From Misgurnus anguillicaudatus (Eukaryota > Chordata > Actinopteri > Cypriniformes > Cobitidae), in contig NC_073346.2 of NCBI RefSeq assembly GCF_027580225.2, positions 8,892,001 to 8,956,000 of the forward strand: DNA of 64,000 nucleotides, written 5' to 3'. Positions 45,240 through 58,678 of the stretch are shown piece after piece. Position numbers and translations under genes: made by a program. Every line of letters starts with the position of its first letter. Position 1 is the stretch's first letter. Under the pieces are notes generated by a model. It was given only the letters and a program-made list of their open reading frames with translations, made no database searches and was not told the DNA's origin.

Positions 45240-45619
45240 AGAGTACTAAACCCTAATCCAACTTTTTTTAGTTACTGATCTGTAAGAATGATGGTTTATT
45301 ACTGTTCATTGATTTTAGTAAGTTTTTTGACATTTGGATATAAAGTGTTTCAATACTACAATATATAGTGTAAAAACGTCTGAGTGCTGCCCTCTTCAGG
45401 TTGAACGGTGGCTACTGCAGTTGAATTTTCCTATTGGATGTTGGGTCCAAAAAATGACTCGTGACGTAAGCAGTTCAAGCTTATCACGCCCTTGTTACGA
45501 TCTCACCACACACTTAGTTCATCCTCTCTATCTCTGTTGGGAACTGCCCACTTTTCTTGCATTTTTCAAATATTGCCAGTGGGTGGAGTCAGGCTCTGAC
45601 CAGGGGTTTAGTTATGTTT
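45240..45619. mobile_element. Kolobok-like MITE, copy 2
   Basis: It matches copy 1 (4173-4567) along its length. Shared blocks include GATTTTAGTAAGTTTTTTGA, CAGGTTGAACGGTGGCTACT and GTGGGTGGAGTCAGGCTCTG. The left flank is TTAA and the right flank is decayed (TTGA). It lies inside the larger TTAA element, the innermost layer here. Confidence 0.8.
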
Positions 45620-46659
45620 TTGATATTAAAGTTTTTTTTTCGCAATTCAGCGATGACGTCACGTTGGGGAGAAGTGGAGAAAGACTCTGGCCAGAGCCAT
45701 AGAGATAGATGAGACATTTATTGCTGTTTAATACTTACGTATATAATTTGGAAATCATATATACATCGTAGGAAATATATAATGTGTTATACTGCAAAGT
45801 TACACTGATAATTATTATTTATGATATATGTGGGGATAAATAAAACTTCGCAAATCTGCTGATTTGATCCATTCATGTCCTGACCACCAGGCTAGAGATT
45901 TTTAAACATCCTTAATCCACACTTACTAGTCTATCAAATAATATCTCAAATATATTGTTTTGTGAAATAAAAGGATGCTTTGTTATATTGTTTATGTGAT
46001 TATAACGAATCACATGATCATTTTATATGCAGAAGCAGCGGTCAGCAGCTGCAGCACACTCGGATCCGACCGCATACATACTGTAATAAACAGGCGTTCG
46101 GCGGCTTTTTACATCAAATGATGTCAAAGGCTTTGCCATTTGAGGAGGAACTGCTCATTGATCACCGTATTTTTATAAATCCTGTACATGTTTGGACCTG
46201 CCGAACAGGTTGAGCACTTTTATATACTTTGTTGATCAGAGAGGCTGCACAGTTTGACCAGCGGGCTGCGGGAACCGGCCGCACATCACGCCGCCAGACG
46301 GTGTTGCTAATATAACTCGAAATGTATAACTATTATCAGATCGGCACACCGGGAAAGTCCAGACTCTTCCGATTGTCACTCCGATACTGGCTGTAAGGAA
46401 GTGAATGCGTTTCGGTCGCTGGTCGACCCCGCGAACAGATGTGACGTGTCACGTGCCTCACTCAGCTTCCAGGATTTGACATGCTGTTTGTGCTGAAGAT
46501 CGCATAAAGTTACACCCATTTCAGGCAGGATCATGGACCCCCTCAAGCCAGCACGCACGAGTATGTTAATTTTTGTTTACTTTCTACACAAAGTTATGCT
46601 AACGTTATGCTATCTGGCTGTCTGCCTATCTCTCTATACTAGCCTGTCTGTCTGTCTGT

Positions 46660-46737
<78 letters not shown>
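46660..46737. repeat. (TATC)n microsatellite
   Basis: About 19 units preceded by a short (TCTG)n run. The repeated-peptide ORF across it is incidental. Confidence 0.95.
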
Positions 46738-47240
46738 GCGCTATCAGAATTGTACTTTACTCGTCTCTCTATAGTCATTCTCAATGCTCTCTAGGCGGCT
46801 TTGGTAAATTCTCTCCCCAGCGTGACGTCATACAGTGCATTGTGGGGGAAAGGAGAATCATTGCAAACCGCTGTACTTTTTCGTATTATATTCTGTTTTG
46901 TGATACCCAACAACATAAAATACAATGGATAACAGTTAAAATGTTTATTATCAACAAGCAAATTGCACAAATTTGTTGAAAATGTAACCTGCAACACGCC
47001 CTTTAAATGAACATTAAACATTAACAAGTATTTATCTTTACAGAATAAAACTATAAAATAACAGCCTCATGCAAAGCATTCTGGAAACCAGAAATGCTCA
47101 TCCACCTTTTTCTGTTTTTTTTTATTTTGGTTCCCAGAACACTTTGCTTGAGGCTGTTATTTTAGTTTTATTCTGTAAAGATAAAGACTTAATGTTCATT
47201 TAACTTTAAAACTGTTGCCAGTAAATAACATACATTTAAA

Positions 47241-49171
47241 TAACAGCAAACAGATGCCAGTTATACGTACTGTAATTTCCACATAAACGTTTAACAGCAT
47301 ATAGTACTGAACATCATTTTAAGTCAATTTATATTATATAAACCTTTTGAAAAATTATCTAATCGAATTACACTTGCATTATTTGTCAGTATTAGTCTAT
47401 ACGTGTTAAAGATGACGGTCATCTCCGTGTCTTTATTTACAGGTGCAGTAATGTAATCCGTTCAGCATGCAGCGCACGCGCCATGTTCGATAAGTTTCCA
47501 TGGAAGCGGGGCTCCGCTCCCAACCGAATGCAGATGCAGGCAAACATTACAGTCACTGACAAATGAACTAACAGACAGTCCTCTTTATTTATTGGCTTGT
47601 TCCCTCTAATAAGAGATATTATTCACCGAAATGCAAATGTAGTCTCAATCAATTTGCGCTGTGTCTCACATAATAAAAGCTATCCATTTCACCAGACTCC
47701 TTGCATGTATCTAACAAGGTCCTCACACTGAAACTACAGTCTTCCCGATCTGCTCGAGAGCCAGATAACGCATGCAAAGGAGAGAATTAACCAATAGTCA
47801 AATTTAATTAATGACTTTACCATATGCATCTGCTGGATAATTAAGTATTCACAGGTGAAAAGGAACGATAGTAGCGGCCTTCCTAGACAAATCAAATGAG
47901 TCGTGATAGCATCAATGGCTCGGGCCGTTTTTTCCTCCTTTTCCCCTCCGTTTCTTGCTGGTGTCCTTTGGTTATCAAATTATCAACAAAATTTGTCCAC
48001 CATCCTTCACGGAGAAGTGGAAAAAACTTTAATTATGGTCCTGTCTGATGGCAGGTCATTAATAAAAGCTAGTTATCTTCATTCCGGGACTGGGGAAGGC
48101 CTTTCTCCGATTCCCCCCTTATCTCGTGAAGAAATTTGGGATTTTCCACCAGAATAATTCAAGATGGTATCCGACCGGATATTCAAAATGTTGTAACACG
48201 ATAATCATTGTGTAATGGAAAACTTCCATGTGTGTGTTCGGTGGACAAATGTGTTGGAATTACATGGCCAGGCTTCATAAACATTGATGGATCTTACCGA
48301 CCTGCGAATGCAGATAAGGAGCAAATCACGGCCAGGTTTAGTTCTGGCAAATTTATATTTAAGGGCCTATAGGTTACATATGCATTATTTATTTCTCGGC
48401 CACGTACGTCAATGCCGTGGCAGAGAAAAATGAATGGGCAATAATAATGTTCTGCCATGGCAAATGCTCCCTGACCGTGCATATGTTACATGCCTGGCTA
48501 TCACACAGAAATATTTGGTAATAGTGATTTCATTTCCTTGACTCTGACCTCTGCGGCCTGTGTGCTCAGACTAACCAGAGATAGTCGTGCAAGCAGTGTT
48601 GTATATCAACCCGTGGAGCACAGAAACCCTGTTTTACCTGGTCCCATCTATCTCTTGCTGCTATTGCATTTTTGTTTCTTTTCTTTGTGTATAGTAGAAT
48701 CAGTTATTTAAGGTCTGCAGGATACAGTACAATATTATTATGTGAATAATGTTTTTTTGTTTGTTTGTTTTGTTTTTTGATTTAAGCTTGCAGAGACCAA
48801 ATGTTTGAAATCTTGTTATTTGAAGGCTAGCAACCTCAAAATATAAACATACTTCAAATCAGATTTGATCTTTTAACATGTGCACATTGCCCAAATATAG
48901 TTTTGCGCTGTTTCAAGATATGCCTACAAGCCATCCTGCTAAAATCGATTTGCGTCTATTTCAGGTAATAATTAATAAACAACGATTGTATGGAGCTTTG
49001 TGCAATGCTGATTATCAAGCAGCACCAAAAACACCCATTCACATGTGCCCCCCAACAAAAAAAACATGTTTGACTTTATGCAGTGCTGCAGATATCACCT
49101 ACGAGTGAGTCCAAAGTTTTTCTTCGTACTGTATCGCTTCAACGGTACTGCGCAACGCCTTGTGAGGTCGC
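47241..49171. other. Unique sequence, best candidate conserved non-coding block
   Basis: 47690-48500 is repeat-free, high-complexity sequence with many homeodomain-type cores (AATTTAATTAATGACTTTAC, GGATAATTAAGTATTCACAG, GGTCATTAATAAAAGC, TGCATTATTTATTTC). This texture is typical of conserved developmental enhancers in fish gene deserts. No exon is recognised. Not provable without alignment. Confidence 0.35.
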
Positions 49172-49179
49172 GTTTGTAG

Positions 49180-50042
49180 TAGGGATGGGCACGGATATTC
49201 GAATATTCGATCAGCAATAATAATTCGAATGAAAAAAATGCTATTCTAATGTTTGTTTCTTTTTAATGTGCCAACAAAGGGTTACGACTTATTTAATGCT
49301 TTTTCACTTCATCTATACTGTCTTTTACAGACTTAAATTTAAAATATACATGAACAGGAATTTGTATGTATTTCTGATTGTTTGGCAATGCAGATTGCAG
49401 ACGAATTTAAGTTTTTCCTTTTATCTTTGGGTTTGTCCGCGGCGCACCGTATTTGGCCACTGGCTCAGTGAGGGCTCACGTGTTATTAAACGTGCTTCTC
49501 CGCCGCCCGCATCAACACATCATGAGAGATTTGTAAGCTTTCTGTTATGAAGTCTACTTTATTTTGTTAATAACGAGACGGACACGGAGAACGAAATGAA
49601 ACGGAGAACATTTATTATATGCGGTGCTCTTTTGAAAATGAACCGGATAACTGCACATGGCTGTTTAAAAGCAAAGCTCCATCTTTGTGAAATGTTGTTA
49701 AATTAAGCTAACGTTAGTAACTTTGCACAGTCAACAATAAGGTATCGAGCCAGCTTACGTTATTTGTAAAATAATGTTAAATACAGATATTCAACCTTGT
49801 TCAATCCGTCTGTTGTTTTTATCGGATAACCATCATCACGAGGAAGAGTTTTCTCCGCAGCACCGCATTATTGTATCTAATCAGAAGAACGGGCTTTCAC
49901 CGAAGCAGGTAGGGTAAATATGGTTTCTTTATTCACAAATACATGTCAAACTAAACTGAGAAGATATTTATATGGCGACTGAGCAGTCGGTTATGTAGAT
50001 GTGTTTTTTTCGTTTGCTCCGGGCTCTTATTTGGTGTTTTGA

Positions 50043-50130
<88 letters not shown>

Positions 50131-50354
50131 CAATGTTTTCACCTTAAAAATACATACATATATATAGCCTACATACAGAATATAAGTTTAGCTTGTTGTG
50201 GATATTTCCTAATTATAAGCCTTCTTTGAAATTATGACAAAATGAAAAATACAAACCACGCATGTCTTAATTAACATAATTTAAATAAACGAATATTTGT
50301 TCTTAATGAGCTTAAATATTCGAATAGCAAATGACTGGAAAATGCCCATCCCTA
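49180..50354. mobile_element. hAT element (TAGGGATGGGCA family)
   Basis: The 1175-bp element has ends TAGGGATGGGCACGGATATT and (complement) TAGGGATGGGCATTTTCCAG, with ATTCGAATA-type subterminal motifs at both ends. The flanks GTTTGTAG and GTTTGTGG match at 7 of 8. The interior holds a long (AT)n. ORFs inside show no transposase core. Confidence 0.8.
50046..50128. repeat. (AT)n microsatellite
   Basis: An uninterrupted AT run of about 83 bp inside the hAT element. It is likely to be length-variable. Confidence 0.95.
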
Positions 50355-50383
50355 GTTTGTGGATCAGAGTATAAATCATAGAC

Positions 50384-51044
50384 TACGTTCACAATGTCAT
50401 CAAAATCCGATTTTCCGCTCATATGTGACCCATGTCTGTGTCTTTGTATGACCGTGTGAACAGCACAAACCGCATGGAATCTGATCTTTTCGATTCTGAT
50501 TTGAGACACTTCCATATGTGGTTCTAAATCAGATACAGGTTGGATGTTTTGCAATGCGACCTCAGTCTGAACAGTCATATCAGAATTCATGCAACATTTA
50601 CGTCAGTCACAATTGCGGAAATATGCACCAACGGCATGTTTGCAAAACCACTTAAAAACATTCAAGACATTAAATATGAAAGCCCCTAACACGCAAATAA
50701 GTGTGTTTGACTTTCCTGAAGCGTTGTCCAGATGACGGACCTGCACATGACTCGGGAGCAGACTGCCTCGGCTCGTATTGTTCACTCCCACGAAACTGAG
50801 ATTAAAATGCGTTGACTGGTCGGTCTGCGCAGCTCCGTATGAAGTCCACAACACCCACTCAGTAGTCTGCACATTCATTTCCATATTACCGCGTGCTGTG
50901 CGTGACGTAGTATTGTTCTTTTGCGCATGTGATGCAGTTCACACAGCTGTCTGATTTTAGCCACATAATGTAAAGAGTCAAAGAAAAAATCAGATCTGAG
51001 CAAAAAATCAGAATTGAGCATTAATGTTTGCAGTGTGAACGAAG
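50384..51044. mobile_element. GTTCACACTG-family MITE
   Basis: The left end TACGTTCACAATGTCATCAA and right end (complement) TTCGTTCACACTGCAAACAT are inverted, and both are followed by ATCCGATTTT/ATTCTGATTTTTT motifs. Related GATTAGATTTTTAATCGGTT sequence continues to about 51330. Confidence 0.65.
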
Positions 51045-54000
51045 ACAATGCTGTATCGTATCACTTCACAGAAGATTGGAATCAGATTATGAAAATTGAT
51101 ATGTCATTACGCAATTTCTACATCATTGCACATGCGCAGAGCGTCCCAGTTTCAGTTATCAATCCGATCAAGTGTTTACATGTCCTTTCGAGTGGATTAC
51201 AAAAGGTATAAACCACCTCTCTCAAACCGATTAGATTTTTAATCGGTTTGGTTCTTTTTATTCCATTTGAGGTGGTGCATTTTCATTCAGATTGAACATT
51301 TAAACCGATTACAATTGTCCACGTAAATGCAGCTAATGACTGTGCCAACATTACTTTGCTTTTTCCATGTATCGGGGCAGATGCAAACAGAATCTGTTTC
51401 AGACCAACATACAGAATATGAGGAGTAATCAAATATCAGTATTTACTGACAAAACGTAACTGTAACGTCAATTGTAGAACTTTAGCCTAAACGCTAGCAT
51501 AGCATTAACTAGCATATAGCGCTAACTTAGCAATTACTGTTTTTACTTCTGTTCTCTGACTCCACTCCTAAATTTTTTCATACATAAACAAATTTGGCCA
51601 TACGATTGGGACAGTTGACCTAGAAATACATCCTCACCATGCAAAACCTTTCTTATTTTGTTAACTGTCCTTAACAGTTGCTTTTTGTGTAATAAGTCCC
51701 TCTTCAAACATAAAATAAATCACTCAAAGAATCATGAAATTGGTTAGGTTATCATTTATTGAAAATATTTCCCTCTGCCATAACTTATGCAAGAACCAAT
51801 GATGTTTGATATCATGCCCCATAATCTGAGAAACTTTTTGTAATGTATGAATTAAAGCGTAAGGTGTTCTCACATAAAGCTATCGCATGACTTTTTAGAT
51901 CTCTTTACACATTCACTTTCATGTATGGAGCAAAGTGGATGAAAATTCTACAGAGCATCTCCTCTTGTGTTTCCCAAGAAAACCATACGGCTTTGGAACG
52001 ACATAGGCTGACTAAATGACAGAATTTCAATGTTGTCTGAACTATTCCTTAAATATATTGCATCATAACACCTGCTCATTCAGCTGTGTGGATAAATTCT
52101 CCAGATTTCCTTTCTAATCAGCAATTTCAACAAAGTCTTTAGGCTTTCAGCTCGGCGTGTGTAAAAGTAAATTTGCCCCGTTGGAGTTATAAAAGCTTGA
52201 TTCCTGACACACTGTTTCAGGCCTCACTAACACTCCAAGTGGAATGAGCTTCTGGTTCTTCAAGTGGAAAATATGTTGGCTGGCGAGGAGAGATTTTGCT
52301 TCCTTTTTTATTGTGTGGAAAGAGACTTATGTCATTATAGCAATGCTAATCAAATTTAAATGCACTGGTGCACACGCACAGATGCACAGATTGAAATCCT
52401 TTAGTTTTTATGTTAATATGATATATCCGAATTTTAATACTCACAGGATCTGTTGTTAGCTGTGTTTGCTAAAGCAGTATTACTGTTCATACTTGGGTTA
52501 GGGGTTTGAACAAAAAAGGGGTAAGGGAATCTAGTGGGTTCGTGGGATTTTGGCCCATTCAAATAAATTGCCATTATCCAAATAATGGGGCGAAGGGACC
52601 GTACGATTTCTGCCAACTGCCTGAGAATGCTGACAGATTGTGCTTTAAAGTCCTCTTGGGTTGTTCATATTTCAACATGATCAACTTATTATATCGACTT
52701 GTTGACAGGGCTAATTATTTACGTATTAACAGCTTTACAGGCGTACAAATTTGTACATAATCCTATTCATAAATATTAAAATTGTGGGCATTGGCGTTAC
52801 TAATTTATATTAATGACATGTTTTCAGTCATATTTTCTGACTTATTCATTTAATACAGTTGACTCATTTACCTAATGAAATGTTCATGACTTTCAGAGAT
52901 TTACACAATATTAAACAAGATTACACTTAAAAACCTTAAAATTAATAACCTTTCTGTAATCATTTAACCATTTTGTAATATTTAGTTTGTTTGCCATGAC
53001 ACACAAAAGGTGTTTTCTCCTATGCAACAACAATTACACCAAAACACAACATACATTCACTAAATATGTTAATTTTATTTATTCGCTGTAATTTACATCT
53101 TAATAAATCATATGATTGCCAGGAACAAATCAAAATTTAGTCCTTTATGCAGCGATCTTGATCCCAGTTCTCATCAGCGACCGTAAACATCAAATCTCGT
53201 TATGAATTTGAATTTAAATATTGCACCTCAAGAAGCTTTACGACACATTGCTTTATGGCACTGATATCAAATGCTCATTGGCTCTTGCGCACTACATCAT
53301 AGATTTGCAACATTGCCGTCTTTCAGCCAATGTACTTTTGAAATTTGAAATGCACGCCTTGTCAGAGAGAAGCTGGATTAACGTTCTTGTGGATTAATAA
53401 CTTTAATATGTCTCTGTACTTCATATACTCCAGAGAGGGCCGCGGATACATTACGTATATTAGGAATTTTGTATTAAAAAATGGTTTGGGTTTAGAGTTA
53501 TGTTTGGGGTAGGGTAAGGGTGGTAACATTATGGATAAAATGGTTAGAGGGAAATCATACAGCAATCTTTATGGTATGAAAGATTTGTAAATGTTTTATG
53601 TTTTGTTGCTGTAAAAACGTAATGATGTTACAATAAAATTTTGGGAATACATCTACATTGTACGCCTCAGCATCTATTTAAACATACAAAAAGTAAGCTT
53701 TGTGTTTTTAAATTTACGTATTCATACTACACATTAACATTGAGACCAGGCTGCACATTTACAAGCCGGTATGTTTGCGACGGCAGGTGCATTAAGGTCA
53801 CTTTCAGTGTACCTTTTAGATGAATATAACCACAGATGTTTTGCAGGATAAACATCAGCACTATATGCAAACATCAGAGTAAGTGTGTTGGTCTACTCTA
53901 TATATTCCTCTGTGGGGACAATGTTCACATCATGCCAATGATCTTGACCCTTCTGCTTCCAGTTCTCTGGTCTGATTTATTCCCGGCATCAAAGCTCCAT

Positions 54001-54473
54001 CAAAGAAACCGTATTGGAGAACAAGGATAGGAGCCGTCTGTGACCAGAACGAGCAATCGATGCTGATTAAAGAGTCAATAGCGAGTTCTGTTGAGTCATT
54101 GAACAGCCCAGAAATGCATGTTGTTCAAACTTCCAGATCTTTGGCTGGTGTCACTTCTCACGGCTATTGAACGAGGAAGGTTTTGTAGTATCTGCTTTGA
54201 AGAAGGACCTGAATCAAATACTGTATCTCCAGACAGTCTCACCGGGACTAAAGGGGCAGTCACACTAGAATATTTTTCAGATGTTACTGCGAATATGGGT
54301 GGGGAGTGATTCGTCAATATAAGTTCTTTGGTTTCGTCCATCTTTGGTTGTCAGTAGAGTAAAAGTTCAAGCCGTGCTGTACCGTTTTTTTTTTACTGGT
54401 CACATATCAATCTGTGATACGAATTTGCAGGTCAGAGTTCACCAGACTTGAACTTTGTTACACATGCGTATGA
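51045..54473. other. Unique sequence with minor repeat pieces
   Basis: 51180-51330 holds a palindromic ACCGATTAGATTTTTAATCGGT. 52080-52340 is high-complexity (TTTAGGCTTTCAGCTCGGCG). No exon recognised. Short ORFs are on both strands without domains. Confidence 0.35.
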
Positions 54474-54481
54474 ATGTAAGT

Positions 54482-54859
54482 AGGGCCATATAAAACCCAT
54501 TTAAAAAAAGCATAATTTTTTCCCCCAAATTCCGTTTTATTTTTTCTCAAATTCCGTTTTGTCCGTTTTAATTTTTGCAAATTCCGTTTTGTCTGTTTTC
54601 ATTTTTGCCAATTATTTTTTTACCCTTTACTGAGTGCTTAGCATCGAATTTCTTAATTTTTTCGTGGAGTCGTGGAGAGCCGCTTGGCCCGCTTCGCCAT
54701 GGTTTCAGTGTTTTGGAGGGGGTCTGAAATGATGGTTCACCCGGTCTGCATTTCCCCCAGACATACGTTGTTCTCCCACACAAAACCAAAATTCTGCGCT
54801 AATTTGCCAATTCCACGATTCCATTTGCGATTCCGTGATTGCGGAAATTATAGGGCCCT
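54482..54859. mobile_element. hAT MITE (AGGGCCCTAT family)
   Basis: The 378-bp element has ends AGGGCCATATAAAACCC and (complement) AGGGCCCTATAATTTCC. ATGTAAGT flanks both sides exactly (54474-54481 and 54860-54867). The left third has three AAATTCCGTTTTGTCCG-type subterminal repeats. Confidence 0.9.
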
Positions 54860-54867
54860 ATGTAAGT

Positions 54868-57380
54868 CAATGGAACGAAAAGTGTAGTGTGATCAGCCCG
54901 TAACATGTTTACAGGACAACAACTGTACTAAAATTTACATATACAACCACTTTGTCAACACGATTCTTATACAGAGCGATAAATTAAAACATTCAAGACG
55001 TCGAAAGCAACTTCAGACAGATGTGAGGTAGGTTTATTACTACAAGTGACCCTGGACTATAAAGCAGTCAAATGTTGTAAACTTGGAAAAGCTTTAATAA
55101 ACTTAGTATCTTGTTGTTATGAATGTAAAGTCATCACGCATAGCTGTATAATACATAATATGAATACGTAATATGCATGCGCATGACCAAGACTTGCACT
55201 TTGAAACCCATTTTCAAAAGTTTGCAATTTCTATTATAAAGTGTTTAAATCAAAACAACTATAACCTTCCAAAAGCGACAAAGACATTTTAGATTCAAGA
55301 ATGTTCCTGCTGACATACCCTTTAATCTCAAATACCAAGCTTTTATGAGCCAATCACCTGACCTAAAAATGTCATGTGACTAATTATTTGGGAAAAAAAT
55401 AGATCAATAGATTTACTGCAATAGACATTGATTTACAAATACGGTTTTCATCAGAGAAAGATGTCTTTTGGAATCAGATGGTGTAGTTAAGGCATCTGCC
55501 AGCAGGGGCTATGCTAACCAGCCAAACCTTGACCCCTTGTGTCCACCCCTTGCATATTAATTTCCTGTTAAAATGATGGATTGGATGATCTGTGGCTCAG
55601 GTTTTGTTAGACCAGTCTTAATCCCCATTTGGGATTGAAGTACTGGGGGAAAACACATTCAGGCCCTGATAAGGGATGTGACCGTTCTATGTCATTCCAA
55701 ACAAAGAGACAGAGCGGTCTTTGGAGAGGCCCTATCAGCTTTTAAACAGAGACGTAGTATGCAAGTGAGATTGATGATTAGCATTTGTGGCCCTGGGAAA
55801 GCAGACCCTGTGCCCGAGATAAACAGGAACGGAAGAAGAGAGAAATTCAACAGTATTCAATTATTTTATCCTTCCTCATTGGCAAACAAATACACAGGGT
55901 AAGCTTGTATGCCATTGTCTTACAGTCTGTGTAATCTGTAAAAAACTGGGAAATCCCTTGTGTCACAGCTTTAGACTTGTTAGAGCAAGCAAGATACAAG
56001 CTAGTGTGACACACATCACAGTGTTTGTGTGCTGTTAAGTTCATTCTTTTATTTCATCAGCATGTTTTGATCTGAATAAAATATTTTGTCTTTGCTGTAT
56101 CATCAGGTATTTTTTATTAGTGGTCATGTAACAGGAAATGATGCCATAGATCAAGACATAGATCCCAATCTGCCTACTATTGGAATTTCTTAATGACCAC
56201 AGTGTCGTCCAGCCAACAGTCGTCACTTTCATTTCGTGTTAGTATGTCCCAGCGTGTGCATACTGGGCATTTTCCAAACAGCATTTATGCATCCTTAAAG
56301 GGCCCTTCGCAAAGGGGATGCCATATAAACAGTCACTTCATATAAAGATAAAATGACATTGTTTTTCATTGCTTTGTTAGCTAAGTGTATTTTAAACGGC
56401 CACAGTATGAGACAAAATTGTTCAACTCCCTGTGTAGTTCACACATCAAAAGTTCTGATCTTTTAAGGGAATAGGGCGTAGGGATGATCACTTCCAATTG
56501 GAAAATGCCCACTGTGTTGTTTTGCACTCAAAACTAGGTACTTTTCCAACACAAATGCAGTACATAAAATTAGGGTGTAGTATTAGCAGGCGAATTGGGA
56601 CGCAGCTCTACAGACACTACAAGTGCCTTCAGGGAAATCGCACCACTCGGCGGCCATGTTTGCAATGCCTACGGGCAGTTATTTCAGTCATGCAAGACTT
56701 ATGTCCTGTCTACTTGAATGAGTAAAGACAAATATCTTAAAAAGTACTGACCAACATGTAAACCTGACATCAACTGTACCATACCTTTTGTTTCTTAAAC
56801 TCAAATTGCTCCAAAACAACTTTTTTTCAGGTCATTTTGGTTACTGCACATGCACACAGGTTGGCAAGTGCCTCACAGGACTGTTTAAAGCCCCTTCCCC
56901 AGAGAATCATCATTCTTTATCGATTGGTGATTGGTTCTCTTAACTAGGAGGGACTTCTGTCACCAGGGTGACCATATTTGGCATTGTCACCTATTCATAG
57001 TAATCGTAGTGCTCAATCTTGTTATATCCAATATCTTATGACTTAAGACTTTGTGCGTTTCTCAATTTCAAGAACACAAAGGACGGGCTTGGGTTCTCAT
57101 TGAGACCAGTCTTGCCAGGCACTCTTGCAAGAATGATCTCAGAAGGATGCAAGGACAGAGAACGGATCCTAGTGATCTTCCTATTGGTTACCCGACCTTG
57201 TGCTGTGATCTTCCTGTTGGTTTTCTGACCTTCTCAGCATATTTGAACTAAAATCAACACTCATAATGATAAGCATACCATTATTCACATTATTTATCAA
57301 CATTATTTCATTGAATGTTATTGTTGCATTTAGTCATTTTTAAATTCATAAACGAAAATAAATATATGTATGCTCATTCC
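54868..57380. other. Unique and low-copy sequence
   Basis: 55600-55850 is repeat-free high-complexity sequence. 56570-56720 (CAAGTGCCTTCAGGGAAATC, CGGCGGCCATGTTTGCAATG) and 57050-57230 resemble teleost repeats but no ends are visible. No exon recognised. Confidence 0.35.
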
Positions 57381-58657
57381 CTCTAAAAATGGCTGGGTTA
57401 TTTTTTACTGGGGATGCACCGAAATGAAAATTCTTGGCCGAAACCGAAAATGAGGAAACCAAGGCCGAAAACCCAAAACCGAAATAAATTATTATGCCAA
57501 TTATTAGTACAAATGCATTTATGGCTATCACTGTGTACTAACTTTACTAGGGGTGTGTGACAGATCACAAAACGTATTATTTTTCAGATCAGCAAAAAGG
57601 GGGTAGGGAAAATCTAATAACAAATAAAGAAATTGCAAACATTTATAAAAAAGAACAAAGTTGCACATTAATAAGGGCTAACATTAGCATTAGGTACAGA
57701 AATCGAATTAAATGAGTCATAACACTGTCTTTATTGTATAAATTAAATTATTATTATTATTTTTAGAGCTACAGAAGTGATTTTCTCTTTGTCTTGGGAT
57801 GTTTGATTAACATTAATGACACAGACTTAAGTAGGTTAATTGAGGTTACTGTCTCTTTAACTTAGCAGAGACTGGTTTCTTACTGTAATCTATACATACA
57901 CTTAAGACATAAACAAATGTTTTTATTAAAAAAAGAATACTGTGGAGATCATTTTTTATATGTGCTCTGTCAATAACAGAAAGATTTTACGTTCGCTTGT
58001 TTGCGTCTCACTCGTGTGTGCACTATTGAGGGCACTTAAATGCGCGCGCACACAGAGACCTATGGCGAATCCCAAACAGCGCCGCATTAAAAAATTTAGG
58101 TTGTATTTCATTGCTTTATTCTGCAAATGTTAATGGACTACAGTATGAGACACATTTGCGCGACTCTCTCTAAAGTTTACACATCAAGAGTTCTGATCTT
58201 TGAAGGGCATACTCACTGTGATGATCACGTCTGGACTGGACACAACCGCATGTGCCTCGGTGCGTACTTTAGCGCCTTTTTGCGGTTAAATACATCCACG
58301 CCGCATACATGTTGCTAAGTTCAGACAGCATGTGTAGGTCGTGGTTTCTGCTTGCGTCATCACAACATTTCGGCCATATTGTTTCGGTGATAAAAGTCTT
58401 TCGGCCGAAAATTTTCGGTGCATCCCTATTTTTTACCCATGTTGGTAAATATTGGACAAAACACATGCTGGGTTAAAAATTACCTAATGCTGGGTTAAAA
58501 ATTACCCAATGTTGGGTTGTTGTTATGCAACCATGAGTTATAATAACCCAGCAGTTGGGTTAAAACAACCCAGCATTGGGTCAATTTGAACCCAGCGGTG
58601 TGTTCTGTCCAATATTTACCTAACATGGGAAAAAAAATAACCCAGCAATTTTAAGAG
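57381..58657. mobile_element. AACCCAGCA palindromic MITE, split by a hAT
   Basis: The left arm CTCTAAAAATGGCTGGGTTA plus, after the insertion, CCATGTTGGTAAATATTGG mirrors the right arm CCAATATTTACCTAACATGG...TAACCCAGCAATTTTAAGAG. The middle is built of alternating AACCCAGC and GCTGGGTT units. It is non-coding. Confidence 0.8.
57409..58428. mobile_element. hAT element (TAGGGATGCACCGAA family)
   Basis: The 1020-bp element has ends TGGGGATGCACCGAAATGA and (complement) TAGGGATGCACCGAAAATTT, with GGCCGAAA subterminal motifs at both ends. TTTTTTAC flanks both sides exactly (57401-57408 and 58429-58436), and removing the element restores the arm of the surrounding MITE. No transposase frame. Confidence 0.9.
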
Positions 58658-58678
58658 TATAAGTAAGGAATATTTGAT

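Larger units (their letters stand above)
45141..47002. mobile_element. Kolobok-like element in TTAA (1862 bp)
   Basis: The ends AGGGGCGTGTTGCAGGTTA and (complement) AGGGCGTGTTGCAGGTTACA are inverted. TTAA flanks both sides (45137-45140 and 47003-47006). The host at 39161-39480 reads AAAGTTAAATGGACATT across the site, confirming one TTAA before insertion. AG termini and TTAA fit Kolobok. No THAP or catalytic region is recognised, so it is non-autonomous. Confidence 0.8.
45103..47240. mobile_element. Palindromic ATAAAATAACAGCC MITE, copy 2, split
   Basis: The left tip TTATTTATTGGCAATGGTTT (45109-45128) pairs with CTGTTGCCAGTAAATAACAT near 47210-47229. The inner palindrome (CAGAATAAAACTATAAAATA and its mirror) is at 47041-47185. 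The left arm is split at 45140 by a 1.86-kb TTAA-flanked element. The uninterrupted relative is at 39161-39480. Confidence 0.75.

Noticed and set aside
46533..46979. 148-codon ORF
   Set aside because: Its core is the (TATC)n microsatellite read as LSIY repeats. No domain.
45141..47002. piggyBac assignment from the TTAA duplication
   Set aside because: piggyBac ends normally begin CCC or CCT. Here both ends begin AGGG, which fits Kolobok better. No transposase is left to decide.
49999..50229. ORF of IY dipeptide repeats
   Set aside because: It is a translation of the (AT)n microsatellite.
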